Notes: generated from the sequence alone by a model not told the origin. A stretch of 64,000 nucleotides of DNA from Lasioglossum baleicum (GCF_051020765.1 NC_134930.1:3410001-3474000), one strand, 5' to 3'. Positions 19,645 through 30,391 are shown, numbered from the stretch's first letter. A program made the numbers and translations.

Positions 19645-20985
19645 CCTCCCCCCTTAGAGAAGAGATTTCACGCAGTGGAATCTCTGCCTCTGGGTGGCGG
19701 TAGACAGGATGCACTGAAATGTCATCCCTGTCTCGCAACGCTGGGTCAAGGGAATCGCAAATTAACGTTCGTTTCGTCAAGGGAGGACGGGTTCGGAATT
19801 CTCCGACACTGGCACTATCACTAGCTTTGTCCTCGATGGCCGCTGAAGTCTTATTGTCCCTCTGCTTCATGAATATAAAGAACCGGGTCAATGAACTCCA
19901 GATGGCGACAACGAGATGCAGGCTCCAGCCGTATAGTGAGTGTAATGCGATGCCGTTAACGATCGTACTGATGATTGTTTTGATCGTTCGAATCGCTACG
20001 TACACTCCGATTATTCCAGCACTTATTGATCCGAATGTAGTGAATCCGGACCATAATTTCTGTGCTGTAGACTCCGCTATCTGCTGTAAGGAGTTTTCAT
20101 CGAGCAGATTGAACATATTGATGTTTCCTGCTGCAAACTGTCTTCCCGTCGCACCCTGTGCGATTGAATTTATGACTGCTACCTTCTCTACGGGAAACAT
20201 TATATGATCCTGTAGTTTGTCCAGGTCGTCTTGTGAATAAATGCCTCCCGTTGCCAAGTTCTTCGGATCTATGTATTTCCAGGTTGACTTGGCGAGGGGG
20301 TGAAGCTCCGAAGGAGTGATGGCCTCCATCAATGACGGTGTTAGGCGATACCATGTTCCGTGCAGTCTATAATATGGGGGAAGTAGCTCATTGCATGGCT
20401 TTTCTGTCCCCGTATTTGAAATGATGTGGTCCCTTGGCTTCAGGAATTTTGATGTGTTCCGATACGTGATGGGTAGCTCATCATAACACCGTTCGGTTTT
20501 CCTCACTTGGACCGTGACTGGTATGCACTTTATTATGTGCACTACCTCTCCTGCTGGAACTGCGATAAATCCGACATCCTTCATGATGGCAGTGGCAACT
20601 TCTTCGGGTGCTGAATGTAATAATGTGAGGGCGTTCTGGAGAATCTGACGCTCTAGCTCACACTTCTGACGGATTACATCTTTGTAGAGTTGAGAAAATT
20701 GTTTCCGGAGGTGCTTCTCCACGTAAACAAATTTGCTGTTGACATACGTGAAGATGTCCAGATTGTTGACCAAGGTGTGTGTTTTCTCCTTGAATTTTCC
20801 TGAACTTCCAACTTCCAGAATGAACAGCTTGGGGTGTTCCGTTCGGATTATGACATATCCGCAAACTGACGATCTGCCTGTCTCCGTGAGTGCAAAAGTC
20901 GTGTCCTGCGATGCTACGGTATACAGGGTTGGAGAAGGATTCACCTTGGAGGATAGTTTAGTGGCTATCCCTTCGTACAAGACAT
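19640..20985 (-). pseudogene. env: B2 env: chuvirus-like glycoprotein, N-terminus cut off by H
   Basis: About 449 codons open from the H junction to TGA at 19640, the stop overlapping the first bases of the LTR. It has the look of a viral class-type fusion glycoprotein: Cys-containing ectodomain (RCYDELPI at about 20480; GTEKPCNEL at about 20400; GTWYRL at about 20355), hydrophobic segments at about 19960-20030 (AGIIGVYVAIRTIKTII) and about 19870-19930, then a cytoplasmic tail with ISVHPVYR. The CY-ELP, GTE-CN and W-Y layout resembles, from memory, glycoproteins of chuvirus-like origin found in insect LTR elements; a database search is needed. The methionine of the longest frame lies in the inserted LTR and is not the real start. 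No internal stops. Confidence 0.6.
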
Positions 20986-21898
20986 TGTTACGTCGTCCGA
21001 TGTACGACGTTGGCCTTGTACACACACTATGTATACAAGGTCTGATCTACATAAGATCCATACACCGTCCCCTAGACATAAGAGCATAATATTAAGATCT
21101 CATTATTCTATTGTTCTAATCCTTATCTCCGTCTCTACCCATCACCATAACTTCACCTTGATCAACACCTTACCTCAGTTTCAACCCATCACCACGACAC
21201 ATAATGCAATAAAGTATTGCATCACTCTGGAAGCATCTAGAAGCTTCTAGAAACGTCGAGAAGTCCAAAGACTGCTGCATCAGCAGTCCCACGCTCGTAG
21301 AGGGCAATAGGACAGCCACGAGACTGCAGCGTCAGCAGAAATGCACGTGCAGTCCCCGGGAGCGAAGACGCTGCTGCGTCAGCGGTTCTCCCACTCCGAC
21401 GACTGAAGAACAAAGAGACTGCAGCGTCAGCTATCCCCACTCCGAACGAAGGAGGCAAGGCAGAGCAGGCGCTTGCATCAGTCCGCCTTCAGCCAGCGAC
21501 TCGCACAGACGTGCCTACCTGGCCTCAGAGTCAGTCCGGCTTCTTCCGACTTCAAGAGCAGACGTGTTCAGTCTAGCTCCGCGATAGTGAAGTGTGTCGA
21601 TCCTTCACTCCTAATTCCAATTCCAATTCCAACTCTAACTCAACTCAACTCAAGTCCTAATTCTCATACGTTATTCCTATAACATATTACAATATCCATT
21701 ATTCATTAATCCAATTACTACTCCTATTATAATATTACTTACATATTGTATACCAGTGTACTTACCAGTTCTTATTTAATATATCGTTGTTATACCAGTG
21801 CTTCGATCTTGTTATTCTTGTGTTAGTTCAACACCATCTTCCAATTCAGTTCTTGCATAGAATATATTAAACTCGTGACATATCCGGACTTGGTCTAA
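20986..21898 (+). repeat. H 5' LTR, piece 1
   Basis: LTR start with heat-shock array at 21230-21262 and the first part of the 88-bp duplication. Ends in target CTAA (21895-21898), where A2 inserted. Confidence 0.93.
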
Positions 21899-23026
21899 TG
21901 TTACGTCGTCCGATGTACGACGTTGGCCTTGTACACACACTATGTATACAAGGTCTGATCTGCATAAGATCCATACACCGTCCCCTAGACATAAGAGCAT
22001 AGTATTAAGATCTCATTATTCTATTGTTCTAATCCTTATCTCCGTCTCTACCCATCACCATAACTTCTCCTTGATCAACACCTTACCTCAGTTTCAACCC
22101 ATCACCACGACACATAATGCAATAAAGTATTGCATCACTCTGGAAGCATCTAGAAGCTTCTAGAAACGTCGAGAAGTCCAAAGACTGCTGCATCAGCAGT
22201 CCCACGCTCGTAGAGGGCAATAGGACAGCCACGAGACTGCAGCGTCAGCAGAAATGCACGTGCAGTCCCCGGGAGCGAAGACGCTGCTGCGTCAGCGGTT
22301 CTCCCACTCCGACGACTGAAGAACAAAGAGACTGCAGCGTCAGCTATCCCCACTCCGAACGAAGGAGGCAAGGCAGAGCGGACGCTTGCATCAGTCCGCC
22401 TTCAGACAGCGACTCGAACGGTCCGCTCCAAGCGAGCGACTCGCACGGACGTGCCAGTCCGGCTTCGTCCGGCTTCAAGAGCAGACGTGTTCAGTCTAGC
22501 TCCGCGAAAGTGAAGTGTGTCGATCCTTCACTCCTAATTCCAATTCCAATTCCAACTCTAACTCAACTCAACTCAACTCATACATTATTCCTACAACATA
22601 TTACTATATCCATTATTCATTAATCCAATTACTACTCCTATTATAATACTACTTACATATTGTATACCAGTGTACTTACCAGTTCTTATTTAATATATCG
22701 TTGTTATACCAGTGCTTCGATCTTGTTATTCTTGTGTTAGTTCAACACCATCTTCCAATTCAGTTCTTGCATCGAATATATTAAACTCGTGACATATCCG
22801 GACTTGGTCTAAAGTGCGCAGTGGAAACGCTGAGCCGCCAATAAGGAATTTGAAGCGAGTCATAGAGAAGTTCTCGTGCCACGTCTAGAATTGGTCTAAA
22901 GTGCGCAGTGGAAACGCTGAGCCGCCACTATAGACGTGAAGCGAGTTAACTACCAAAAAGGTTAATAACAAGTGGAAGTTCATTTTCATTATATTATTAA
23001 TATTCCATCATTACTATTCCTTACCC

Positions 23027-23545
23027 ATGCGACGCCCACGTCGAGCGGGACGCAAGTATCAACTTGCTAAATTGAGACGCGCGTTGAGAAATAAAGCGGT
23101 GCTCGATCAAATCATTGCCACTACCGAGTGGACAGAACTTCTGGGAACCACCGAGCACATTCCGTGTGACGCGTCCGATTACGTTTCTGTATACGGTTGC
23201 CCTTGCAACCCTCCTAAAGAGGTCAACCACGCGGACCTCTCGCGAGCTCCGACGCCAGTTCTACATCCGGTCGATTGTCCAGAGGTGATCGACATAGCCG
23301 ACGACGACGACAGCCGAGACACGATCATCGTTCCCAGGGTCCGTTGCCGAATCATCCGTGACGTTCCTCTGCCAGCTCATCAACGTGTCGTCTTGCGGCC
23401 AGCATCCAAGGCCACTAACGTCGTCCCGAACCGAGCAGCAGCAACTCTGCCAGATCTTCCCCACCTCGAGGACATCTGTATAGAAGATCCGATGTACGAC
23501 ACCTACTGTCAGTACCGCCAGTTCCTGCTGCAACAATATTATTAG
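23027..23545 (+). CDS. LTR ORF, A2 5' LTR (172 aa)
   Basis: Variant with PVDCPEV, IIRDVPLPAH and MYDTY. All differences from the S1 and A1 versions are substitutions; the length is unchanged. Confidence 0.55.
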   Translation: MRRPRRAGRKYQLAKLRRALRNKAVLDQIIATTEWTELLGTTEHIPCDASDYVSVYGCPCNPPKEVNHADLSRAPTPVLHPVDCPEVIDIADDDDSRDTIIVPRVRCRIIRDVPLPAHQRVVLRPASKATNVVPNRAAATLPDLPHLEDICIEDPMYDTYCQYRQFLLQQYY

Positions 23546-23782
23546 GCGTTAATACAACATTGCGGTGAGTCGTATAATATCTTGTATAATTGTTGAATCC
23601 TGTAAACTCACCGTTCTCGTTGCATCCTCTCGCGCGCGATTCTTGTCGGGACACTCCTTGTAACCGCGTCAGACGTTCTCTTCTTGACTGCATCCATAGC
23701 AATATCGGTTGTCCTAGTGCATATGACAGCCCGCGGCTGTCTCGGCACGAAAGACCACTCCTCAATTACTTGTCATATATCC

Positions 23783-23964
23783 ACCGTCCGTCTGTCACTG
23801 TTCTTGAGTGCCACCCTTTTCTCTCTCTTGGTACCTGTAACAAAAACACAGTGACGGACGTGACAAATTTGGCTTTTAATCATAATATCTCAACCGTCCG
23901 TCTGTCACTGTTTTCTTTTCTCTCTCCTGGTACCTGTAACAAAAACACAGTGACGGACGTGACA
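23783..23964 (+). repeat. Duplicated LTR terminus with embedded PBS fragment (A2 5' LTR)
   Basis: Two terminal units, each running from ACCGTCCGTC to GACGTGACA, end at 23865 and 23964. Between them sits AATTTGGC (23866-23873): the normal 4-nt spacer plus the first four PBS bases. The first unit has a diverged polypyrimidine stretch, so it came from a different LTR variant. Confidence 0.9.
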
Positions 23965-23968
23965 AATT

Positions 23969-23985
23969 TGGCGCAGTCGGTAGGA
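23969..23985 (+). promoter_or_regulatory. A2 primer-binding site
   Basis: TGGCGCAGTCGGTAGGA, the full consensus, 4 bp after the second LTR terminus. Complementary to a tRNA-Ser-type 3' end. Confidence 0.88.
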
Positions 23986-24076
23986 CATCGAAGTGGTCGC
24001 CGATATTTGCATTAATAAGACCCGACGCGTGTCAATGCGAAATTCACATTTCTAAATCCCATTTATATCCTCCAAA

Positions 24077-25435
24077 ATGTCTCGCCCAATCACGCGATCT
24101 CAAAGGGATCTCCAAGCAGATCCTAACGCAGACCTTCCTCCAATGACCGAGGAAGAGTTACTCCTTTATGCGCAAGACCTCGCCCGTAAAGAGCAATATC
24201 TCAAAGAGGAAACTGATTTTATTGCCAAATTGCGTCTCAAATATGAAGAAGACGCACAAAACCAAAAGAATATGCTCGACGAAATACGAAAAGAGCTTCA
24301 TAACATCCAAATCACGAGTCAAACCCTACGTCAACAATCGCCTACACCAGGCCCTAGTAACGTCTCTAATATGCGGGAACCTTCACCGCCAGAGCCACGC
24401 GAAATCCCACAGTATGAACCTACTGGCAATTTCGCTCTAAAACAAGCCGCCGAGCTTGTCCCTAGATTCGACGGAACTTCGTCTTCCGTCCTACAATTCA
24501 TACGTGCATGCAAACGCGCGCGTGACACCGTACCGGCCACTGCAGAGCGTGCCCTCACAAAATTGCTCTGCAATAAACTCCACGATCGTGCTTATGCCGC
24601 TATAGAAGGCCAGCACATATTCACAATTTCTGCACTATGCGAGAAATTACGAACAGTACTGGGCCCATACAAATTCGTTGACCAGTACCGTGGCGATCTC
24701 GCGAGTGTACTCCAAGCTCCAAACGAGCACATCTTAGACTTCATCAATCGCGTTAAAGACCTTCGAACCGCGATTCAAGATGCCACAGATATTGGCCTTG
24801 ATTACGAAGAACTAGATCGCTTCGTAGTAGATTGTTTTCTACGAGGTCTCCTTCCCCAGCTGCGTGCCGAAGTGCTTCATTGCCCTTCGCGAAATCCTGC
24901 CACTGTTTTCGAAGCCGCCATCTCTGCTTACAGGCAGTATGAGTCAGACCAGACTCGTCGACGAGAACTGATCCGCGAAGAAAAACGAGTCAGCTTCTCT
25001 GATAACCGGCCGTATCGCCCGCGTTCCACGTACGAGTCCGCTCGTGACATTCCAGAGCGAACTCAAGAACGCCGCGATAACAGACCGGACTCGTCTCAGC
25101 AGTCCTCGAGAAACTTAAACCGGGACTCTTATCGCTCCCCGACGCCGCAACGGCGATGGGAAAATAATCCTCGCGACCAAAACACGTACCGCGATGGTCG
25201 CACAGATCGCCCTTCAAGCTCTAACAAATTTTGCAACTACTGCAAAGTCCCCGGGCACGATATTCACGAGTGCCGTAAGCGCGCTTTTAATAATAATAGG
25301 AGGTCGGGAAACGAGTCCGGCCTCCCGACCGAAGCCAACCCCAGGCGGGAGGCCGCATCTTCAACCCAAACTACAGCCCGCACCCAAACAGCTATCCGGA
25401 CGAACGACCAGTCCGACGATTCGTCTCAGCAGTAA
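24077..25435 (+). CDS. gag: A2 Gag (452 aa)
   Basis: Full length with coiled-coil N-terminus, capsid core and CCHC knuckle (CNYCKVPGHDIHEC). It differs from A1 by a handful of substitutions, such as RKEQ for RREQ, LKYEE for LKHEE and LHNIQITSQT for LRNIQITSKS. No frameshift or stop. Confidence 0.93.
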   Translation: MSRPITRSQRDLQADPNADLPPMTEEELLLYAQDLARKEQYLKEETDFIAKLRLKYEEDAQNQKNMLDEIRKELHNIQITSQTLRQQSPTPGPSNVSNMREPSPPEPREIPQYEPTGNFALKQAAELVPRFDGTSSSVLQFIRACKRARDTVPATAERALTKLLCNKLHDRAYAAIEGQHIFTISALCEKLRTVLGPYKFVDQYRGDLASVLQAPNEHILDFINRVKDLRTAIQDATDIGLDYEELDRFVVDCFLRGLLPQLRAEVLHCPSRNPATVFEAAISAYRQYESDQTRRRELIREEKRVSFSDNRPYRPRSTYESARDIPERTQERRDNRPDSSQQSSRNLNRDSYRSPTPQRRWENNPRDQNTYRDGRTDRPSSSNKFCNYCKVPGHDIHECRKRAFNNNRRSGNESGLPTEANPRREAASSTQTTARTQTAIRTNDQSDDSSQQ

Positions 25436-28011
25436 ATCTTGCTGCAGACTCACCAATTCCGCGCGTAAAAATCTCCGCCCCTCAATTACAAAAGAAGTGT
25501 GAATTTTTGTTGGACACGGGTTCGGAGATCAATTTAATTCGTGCGTCAAGTCTTGAACCAAATCTACCTATAGATCACACGAACATTATAGAAGTCCAAG
25601 GAATAACCGAGGGATCCATTCCAACTCTCGGTCAAATTAAAATACACTTACAGGGTCAAAACCCTATCGAATTTCATGTCTTGGAAGAAAACTTCCCAAT
25701 TAACATCGACGGAATCCTCGGTTCTCCCTTCTTCAGAACAGGAGCCGAGATCTCCTTTGCGAATGAATACATTACGATAGGAAACATTCGGGTTCCCTTC
25801 TCGAACCCTTGCGCGCCCACGGCTGAGCCTCGCGATGAATTGGCAGCAGAGGTTATTTCAATGCCTTCGTCTATGACCAACGATCTCGTTAAAACTCCAG
25901 CCGCCAAGCGTGAGGAATATTCGGCAAGGAACGTTCGAGTGTCTTCCTCAAATCCTCGTGCACCCGCGGTCAGACCTTGCAGAGCCCCGGTGACGGAGGT
26001 TATTTCAATGCCTCCTCGGGATTCGATCGAGTACTCCCTAGAGAAAAACGCCGTGAAAAGCCGGCCGGAATCGAAGGAGACTCGAGAGATATCGGAGTAC
26101 ACTGCGAGAAGTCGGATCGTGGAGCGTGAGGATCGAGTCCGAACAAAGACTCCTCCGAAATCCGAAGAATTCGTCCTCGAACCTCGTACCGTTGCGTGCA
26201 TAGCGGTCGACGTCGAAGGACCTAAACAGGGATATATCCGCCGTGTTAATGTAGCGCCGGATGTATTCCTGGGTGACTGCGTTGTCACCAATCGTAAAGG
26301 CAAAGCGAGCCTCCGGTGTTTTAACACCTCGTCGGAAAGAGTTTCATTTCGATTGCCCCCATTGGAGATGGAAGAAATCGAGTCGTACTCTTCCGATTCT
26401 TATACTACTTCCGGGTATCATCCCGACGCATTCGGTAACCATCCCGACCTTTCTAATTCCGGGAACCATCCCGACGTATTCGGTAACCATCCCGACCTTT
26501 CTAATTCCGGGTATCATCCCGACGTATTCGGTAACCATCCCGACCTTTCTAATTCCGGGTACCATCCCGACGCATTCGGTAACCATCCCGACCATACTAA
26601 CTCCGGTAACCAGCCCGATTCTTATACTAACTCCGGTAACCAGCCCGATTCTCATACTAACTCCGGTAACCAGCCCGATCCTTATTCTAACTCCGGTAAC
26701 CAGCCCGATCAATTCCAAGACCAACTCCATTCCTACGACAATCAAAGATCTTCAAGACCCATATGTAAGCAGGTCTGTTCTATATTGCACAATAAATCCA
26801 GCGACAGTTCTAAACCAGAGAAGGATATCAAAGCCTCCAGAGTAAAAGAACTTCATAACTTACTTCAAAATCATATCTTTGATGATCCACAGAAACTCGA
26901 TTCCTTTCAACTTCCATCTGCACATTGCCATGCGAAGCGAAACGAATACGATAAAATTAATCTCTGCGCTACAGCGAAATACGCGTCAGCAAGAAAGAAA
27001 TGTAAATCCGAGTACCCTCGCGATAACGGATATCCCCATGAGAATAAGCGAGCGAAATTCGAAGCCCAGCATCGGCAAAATCTCCTTCGACCACCGGAAG
27101 ATATAGAACAGGTATTCCTACTCAAAGAACCCTGCAAGGGCAAATTCGATGCGCAATATACGGGTCCTCACGAAATTTGCGACATCCTAGACTCAAACAA
27201 TGTAAAAATTAAAGTAGGGAACCATTTTAAGATTGTACATGCAAACAAACTCAAGCGTGCGCCGAATAATCCAACGCAAACCCCGCGTCAGCGAAACGTG
27301 ACACTCATCTGGAAGAAGATAAGGAAAGAACCCTGCCCGTTCTCAGTAGCCCCCACCTCCCTGATGAGATACAGGCAATACCAAAGTAATGACGACACTA
27401 GCAACTTGACGAAAGACCGTCAGTACGCTACGAACCGTCACGACAGCAGCATCCAAGCGGGACAACCTAACAAGATGTGCAAACAAGGCAAGATCCATAG
27501 GACATCAGACCGTAGAGCCAAGAGGTATCTACAGAACTACCTCCAAGTAATCTGTTTCACGGGAACAATCTATATAACCTCCGAGGGAAAACAATTATGC
27601 TGCACATGCAGTCTGCCTGCTAAGATAGGAAGAACGGAACGCTTAGATCACGTTAGAATGTACGGCATGTACAACACATGTGAACAATGCAAAGAGAACA
27701 TCTGTGATGAAAAGCCAGTCTGGGACTGTGCTCCATGCGCTTACCAAATAGCTCGTATGCGATCCAGGACGGATTTCCCTCACAGCCGTAGGCCAATTAT
27801 CGAAGAATTCAGTTTCGACTCTGAATCCAATTCCGACTCCGACACTGACTTCGACTCTGATTCCGACTCGGAAGACCTCCAAACCAGCGATAGTGACGCC
27901 ACTTCAGACGAAGATGACTGGACGGTGCCATCAAAGGTACACATAGCTGCAGACATCAGGGACCACAATGCGGATCCCGACCAGGACGGAACAGCCGAAC
28001 CTAACAATTAA
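25432..28011 (+). CDS. pol: A2 truncated Pol: protease, linker, IN C-terminus, Cys-rich module
   Basis: 860 codons open in the -1 frame of gag, without a near ATG (TTG at 25507). Protease DTGS at about 25513. SGNxPD repeat linker (26398-26706). A lineage-specific segment (KVCSIL-like to PPEDIEQ, about 26760-27111). It then joins the integrase C-terminal GPY/F region directly (VFLLKEP, AQYTGPHE, about 27112-27290), so RT, RNase H and the integrase HHCC/DDE core are missing yet the frame is kept. Ends with the Cys-rich module. It cannot replicate alone and would need RT and IN from an element like M0. Confidence 0.85.
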   Translation, partial: VNLAADSPIPRVKISAPQLQKKCEFLLDTGSEINLIRASSLEPNLPIDHTNIIEVQGITEGSIPTLGQIKIHLQGQNPIEFHVLEENFPINIDGILGSPFFRTGAEISFANEYITIGNIRVPFSNPCAPTAEPRDELAAEVISMPSSMTNDLVKTPAAKREEYSARNVRVSSSNPRAPAVRPCRAPVTEVISMPPRDSIEYSLEKNAVKSRPESKETREISEYTARSRIVEREDRVRTKTPPKSEEFVLEPRTVACIAVDVEGPKQGYIRRVNVAPDVFLGDCVVTNRKGKASLRCFNTSSERVSFRLPPLEMEEIESYSSDSYTTSGYHPDAFGNHPDLSNSGNHPDVFGNHPDLSNSGYHPDVFGNHPDLSNSGYHPDAFGNHPDHTNSGNQPDSYTNSGNQPDSHTNSGNQPDPYSNSGNQPDQFQDQLHSYDNQRSSRPICKQVCSILHNKSSDSSKPEKDIKASRVKELHNLLQNHIFDDPQKLDSFQLPSAHCHAKRNEYDKINLCATAKYASARKKCKSEYPRDNGYPHENKRAKFEAQHRQNLLRPPEDIEQVFLLKEPCKGKFDAQYTGPHEICDILDSNNVKIKVGNHFKIVHANKLKRAPNNPTQTPRQRNVTLIWKKIRKEPCPFSVAPTSLMRYRQYQSNDDTSNLTKDRQYATNRHDSSIQAGQPNKMCKQGKIHRTSDRRAKRYLQNYLQVICFTGTIYITSEGKQLCCTCSLPAKIGRTERLDHVRMYGMYNTCEQCKENICDEKPVWDCAPCAYQIARMRSRTDFPHSRRPIIEEFSFDSESNSDSDTDFDSDSDSEDLQTSDSDATSDEDDWTVPSKVHIAADIRDHNADPDQDGTAEPNN
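26398..26706 (+). repeat. A2 linker repeats: 48-bp units, then 30-bp units
   Basis: Four 16-residue units (NSGYHPDxFGNHPDLS type), then four 10-residue units (NSGNQPDSYT type). The same two-phase arrangement appears in H, M0, M1 and M3 with different copy numbers. Confidence 0.92.
27475..28011 (+). other. Cys-rich module of A2 pol
   Basis: Internal Met-Cys start (MCKQGK), ICFTG, LCCTCS, CEQC, IC, WDCAPC, then a long acidic Ser/Asp tail (DSDSDSED). Almost identical to the M0 module. Fused in frame to pol. Confidence 0.7.
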
Positions 28012-28325
28012 AATATACAGTCAGTTACAGGAAAAGTGCAAGTGAAAGTGTTAGTGAACAAAGTGATTCCCCACCCACCCAAAACCCAACTATGCAAAAT
28101 GAACAAAGCGAAATAAATTGCACAAAACCAGCCCCAGCCCCACGTGCCGACACCGACAACATTTCAGTGCGACCAGTGTTTCGTTCAAATATAGAAAATA
28201 CTCGCCGAGAACTGTGCTCCCTGCGCGGAGTACCCCCGGACGATGCGTCGCATAAATGAATGTGAAAGCGAGTGTTGAGCGAGAAATTTCTCCCATGTAA
28301 GAAATTTCTTTTCCGCGTTGGGAGG
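28012..28325 (+). other. A2 3' internal region: env-tail relic and polypurine tract
   Basis: No long ORF. It keeps the ISVRPVFR-type env-tail codons (about 28160-28240), the AGAAATTTCT inverted pair (about 28283-28311) and polypurine tract TTGGGAGG (28318-28325). Confidence 0.7.
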
Positions 28326-30391
28326 TGTTACGTCGTCCGATGTACGACGTTGGCCTTGTACACACACTATGTATACAAGGTCTGATCTGCATAAGATCCA
28401 TACACCGTCCCCTAGACATAAGAGCATAGTATTAAGATCTCATTATTCTATTGTTCTAATCCTTATCTCCGTCTCTACCCATCACCATAACTTCTCCTTG
28501 ATCAACACCTTACCTCAGTTTCAACCCATCACCACGACACATAATGCAATAAAGTATTGCATCACTCTGGAAGCATCTAGAAGCTTCTAGAAACGTCGAG
28601 AAATCCAAAGACTGCTGCATCAGCAGTCCCACGCTCGTAGAGGGCAATAGGACAGCCACGAGACTGCAGCGTCAGCAGAAATGCACGTGCAGTCCCCGGG
28701 AGCGAAGACGCTGCTGCGTCAGCGGTTCTCCCACTCCGACGACTGAAGAACAAAGAGACTGCAGCGTCAGCTATCCCCACTCCGAACGAAGGAGGCAAGG
28801 CAGAGCGGACGCTTGCATCAGTCCGCCTTCAGACAGCGACTCGAACGGTCCGCTCCAAGCGAGCGACTCGCACGGACGTGCCAGTCCGGCTTCGTCCGGC
28901 TTCAAGAGCAGACGTGTTCAGTCTAGCTCCGCGAAAGTGAAGTGTGTCGATCCTTCACTCCTAATTCCAATTCCAATTCCAACTCTAACTCAACTCAACT
29001 CAACTCATACATTATTCCTACAACATATTACTATATCCATTATTCATTAATCCAATTACTACTCCTATTATAATACTACTTACATATTGTATACCAGTGT
29101 ACTTACCAGTTCTTATTTAATATATCGTTGTTATACCAGTGCTTCGATCTTGTTATTCTTGTGTTAGTTCAACACCATCTTCCAATTCAGTTCTTGCATC
29201 GAATATATTAAACTCGTGACATATCCGGACTTGGTCTAAAGTGCGCAGTGGAAACGCTGAGCCGCCAATAAGGAATTTGAAGCGAGTCATAGAGAAGTTC
29301 TCGTGCCACGTCTAGAATTGGTCTAAAGTGCGCAGTGGAAACGCTGAGCCGCCACTATAGACGTGAAGCGAGTTAACTACCAAAAAGGTTAATAACAAGT
29401 GGAAGTTCATTTTCATTATATTATTAATATTCCATCATTACTATTCCTTACCCATGCGACGCCCACGTCGAGCGGGACGCAAGTATCAACTTGCTAAATT
29501 GAGACGCGCGTTGAGAAATAAAGCGGTGCTCGATCAAATCATTGCCACTACCGAGTGGACAGAACTTCTGGGAACCACCGAGCACATTCCGTGTGACGCG
29601 TCCGATTACGTTTCTGTATACGGTTGCCCTTGCAACCCTCCTAAAGAGGTCAACCACGCGGACCTCTCGCGAGCTCCGACGCCAGTTCTACATCCGGTCG
29701 ATTGTCCAGAGGTGATCGACATAGCCGACGACGACGACAGCCGAGACACGATCATCGTTCCCAGGGTCCGTTGCCGAATCATCCGTGACGTTCCTCTGCC
29801 AGCTCATCAACGTGTCGTCTTGCGGCCAGCATCCAAGGCCACTAACGTCGTCCCGAACCGAGCAGCAGCAACTCTGCCAGATCTTCCCCACCTCGAGGAC
29901 ATCTGTATAGAAGATCCGATGTACGACACCTACTGTCAGTACCGCCAGTTCCTGCTGCAACAATATTATTAGGCGTTAATACAACATTGCGGTGAGTCGT
30001 ATAATATCTTGTATAATTGTTGAATCCTGTAAACTCACCGTTCTCGTTGCATCCTCTCGCGCGCGATTCTTGTCGGGACACTCCTTGTAACCGCGTCAGA
30101 CGTTCTCTTCTTGACTGCATCCATAGCAATATCGGTTGTCCTAGTGCATATGACAGCCCGCGGCTGTCTCGGCACGAAAGACCACTCCTCAATTACTTGT
30201 CATATATCCACCGTCCGTCTGTCACTGTTCTTGAGTGCCACCCTTTTCTCTCTCTTGGTACCTGTAACAAAAACACAGTGACGGACGTGACAAATTTGGC
30301 TTTTAATCATAATATCTCAACCGTCCGTCTGTCACTGTTTTCTTTTCTCTCTCCTGGTACCTGTAACAAAAACACAGTGACGGACGTGACA
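28326..30391 (+). repeat. A2 3' LTR (2066 bp)
   Basis: Same double terminus as the 5' LTR (ends at 30292 and 30391, with AATTTGGC at 30293-30300). Heat-shock array at 28570-28602. Its presence in both LTRs shows the variant has been through reverse transcription. Confidence 0.93.
29454..29972 (+). CDS. LTR ORF, A2 3' LTR (172 aa)
   Basis: Protein identical to the 5' LTR copy. Confidence 0.55.
   Translation: MRRPRRAGRKYQLAKLRRALRNKAVLDQIIATTEWTELLGTTEHIPCDASDYVSVYGCPCNPPKEVNHADLSRAPTPVLHPVDCPEVIDIADDDDSRDTIIVPRVRCRIIRDVPLPAHQRVVLRPASKATNVVPNRAAATLPDLPHLEDICIEDPMYDTYCQYRQFLLQQYY

Larger units (their letters stand above)
17872..19827 (-). repeat. Right arm of the inverted repeat
   Basis: Minus-strand leader, LTR and env tail. 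Homology to the left arm stops at 19827, where the left arm has pol and this arm has the rest of env. The different outer flanks argue against a simple fold-back read artefact. Confidence 0.95.
17872..20985 (-). mobile_element. B2: family-B element, minus strand, env-bearing
   Basis: Leader, PBS, LTR (18211-19644) and env (19640-20985), all reading right to left. It is cut at 20985 by element H; the 4 bases ACAT (20982-20985) are the probable target duplicate. The rest of B2 should lie beyond the right edge, after H. Confidence 0.85.
21899..23964 (+). repeat. A2 5' LTR (2066 bp)
   Basis: About 110-120 bp longer than most family-A LTRs, because the 3' terminus is present twice. Heat-shock array at 22143-22175. 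Confidence 0.93.
21899..30391 (+). mobile_element. A2: family-A element, RT-less, in H 5' LTR
   Basis: 8493 bp flanked by CTAA (21895-21898 and 30392-30395). LTRs are both 2066 bp and look nearly identical; a visible difference is GAAGTCC versus GAAATCC just after the heat-shock array. Intact gag. Pol carries protease, linker, integrase C-terminal module and Cys-rich module in one frame, without RT, RNase H or the integrase core. Confidence 0.95.

Noticed and set aside
26398..26706. CRISPR-like array
   Set aside because: Repeats are contiguous and coding, without unique spacers, in a eukaryotic transposon.
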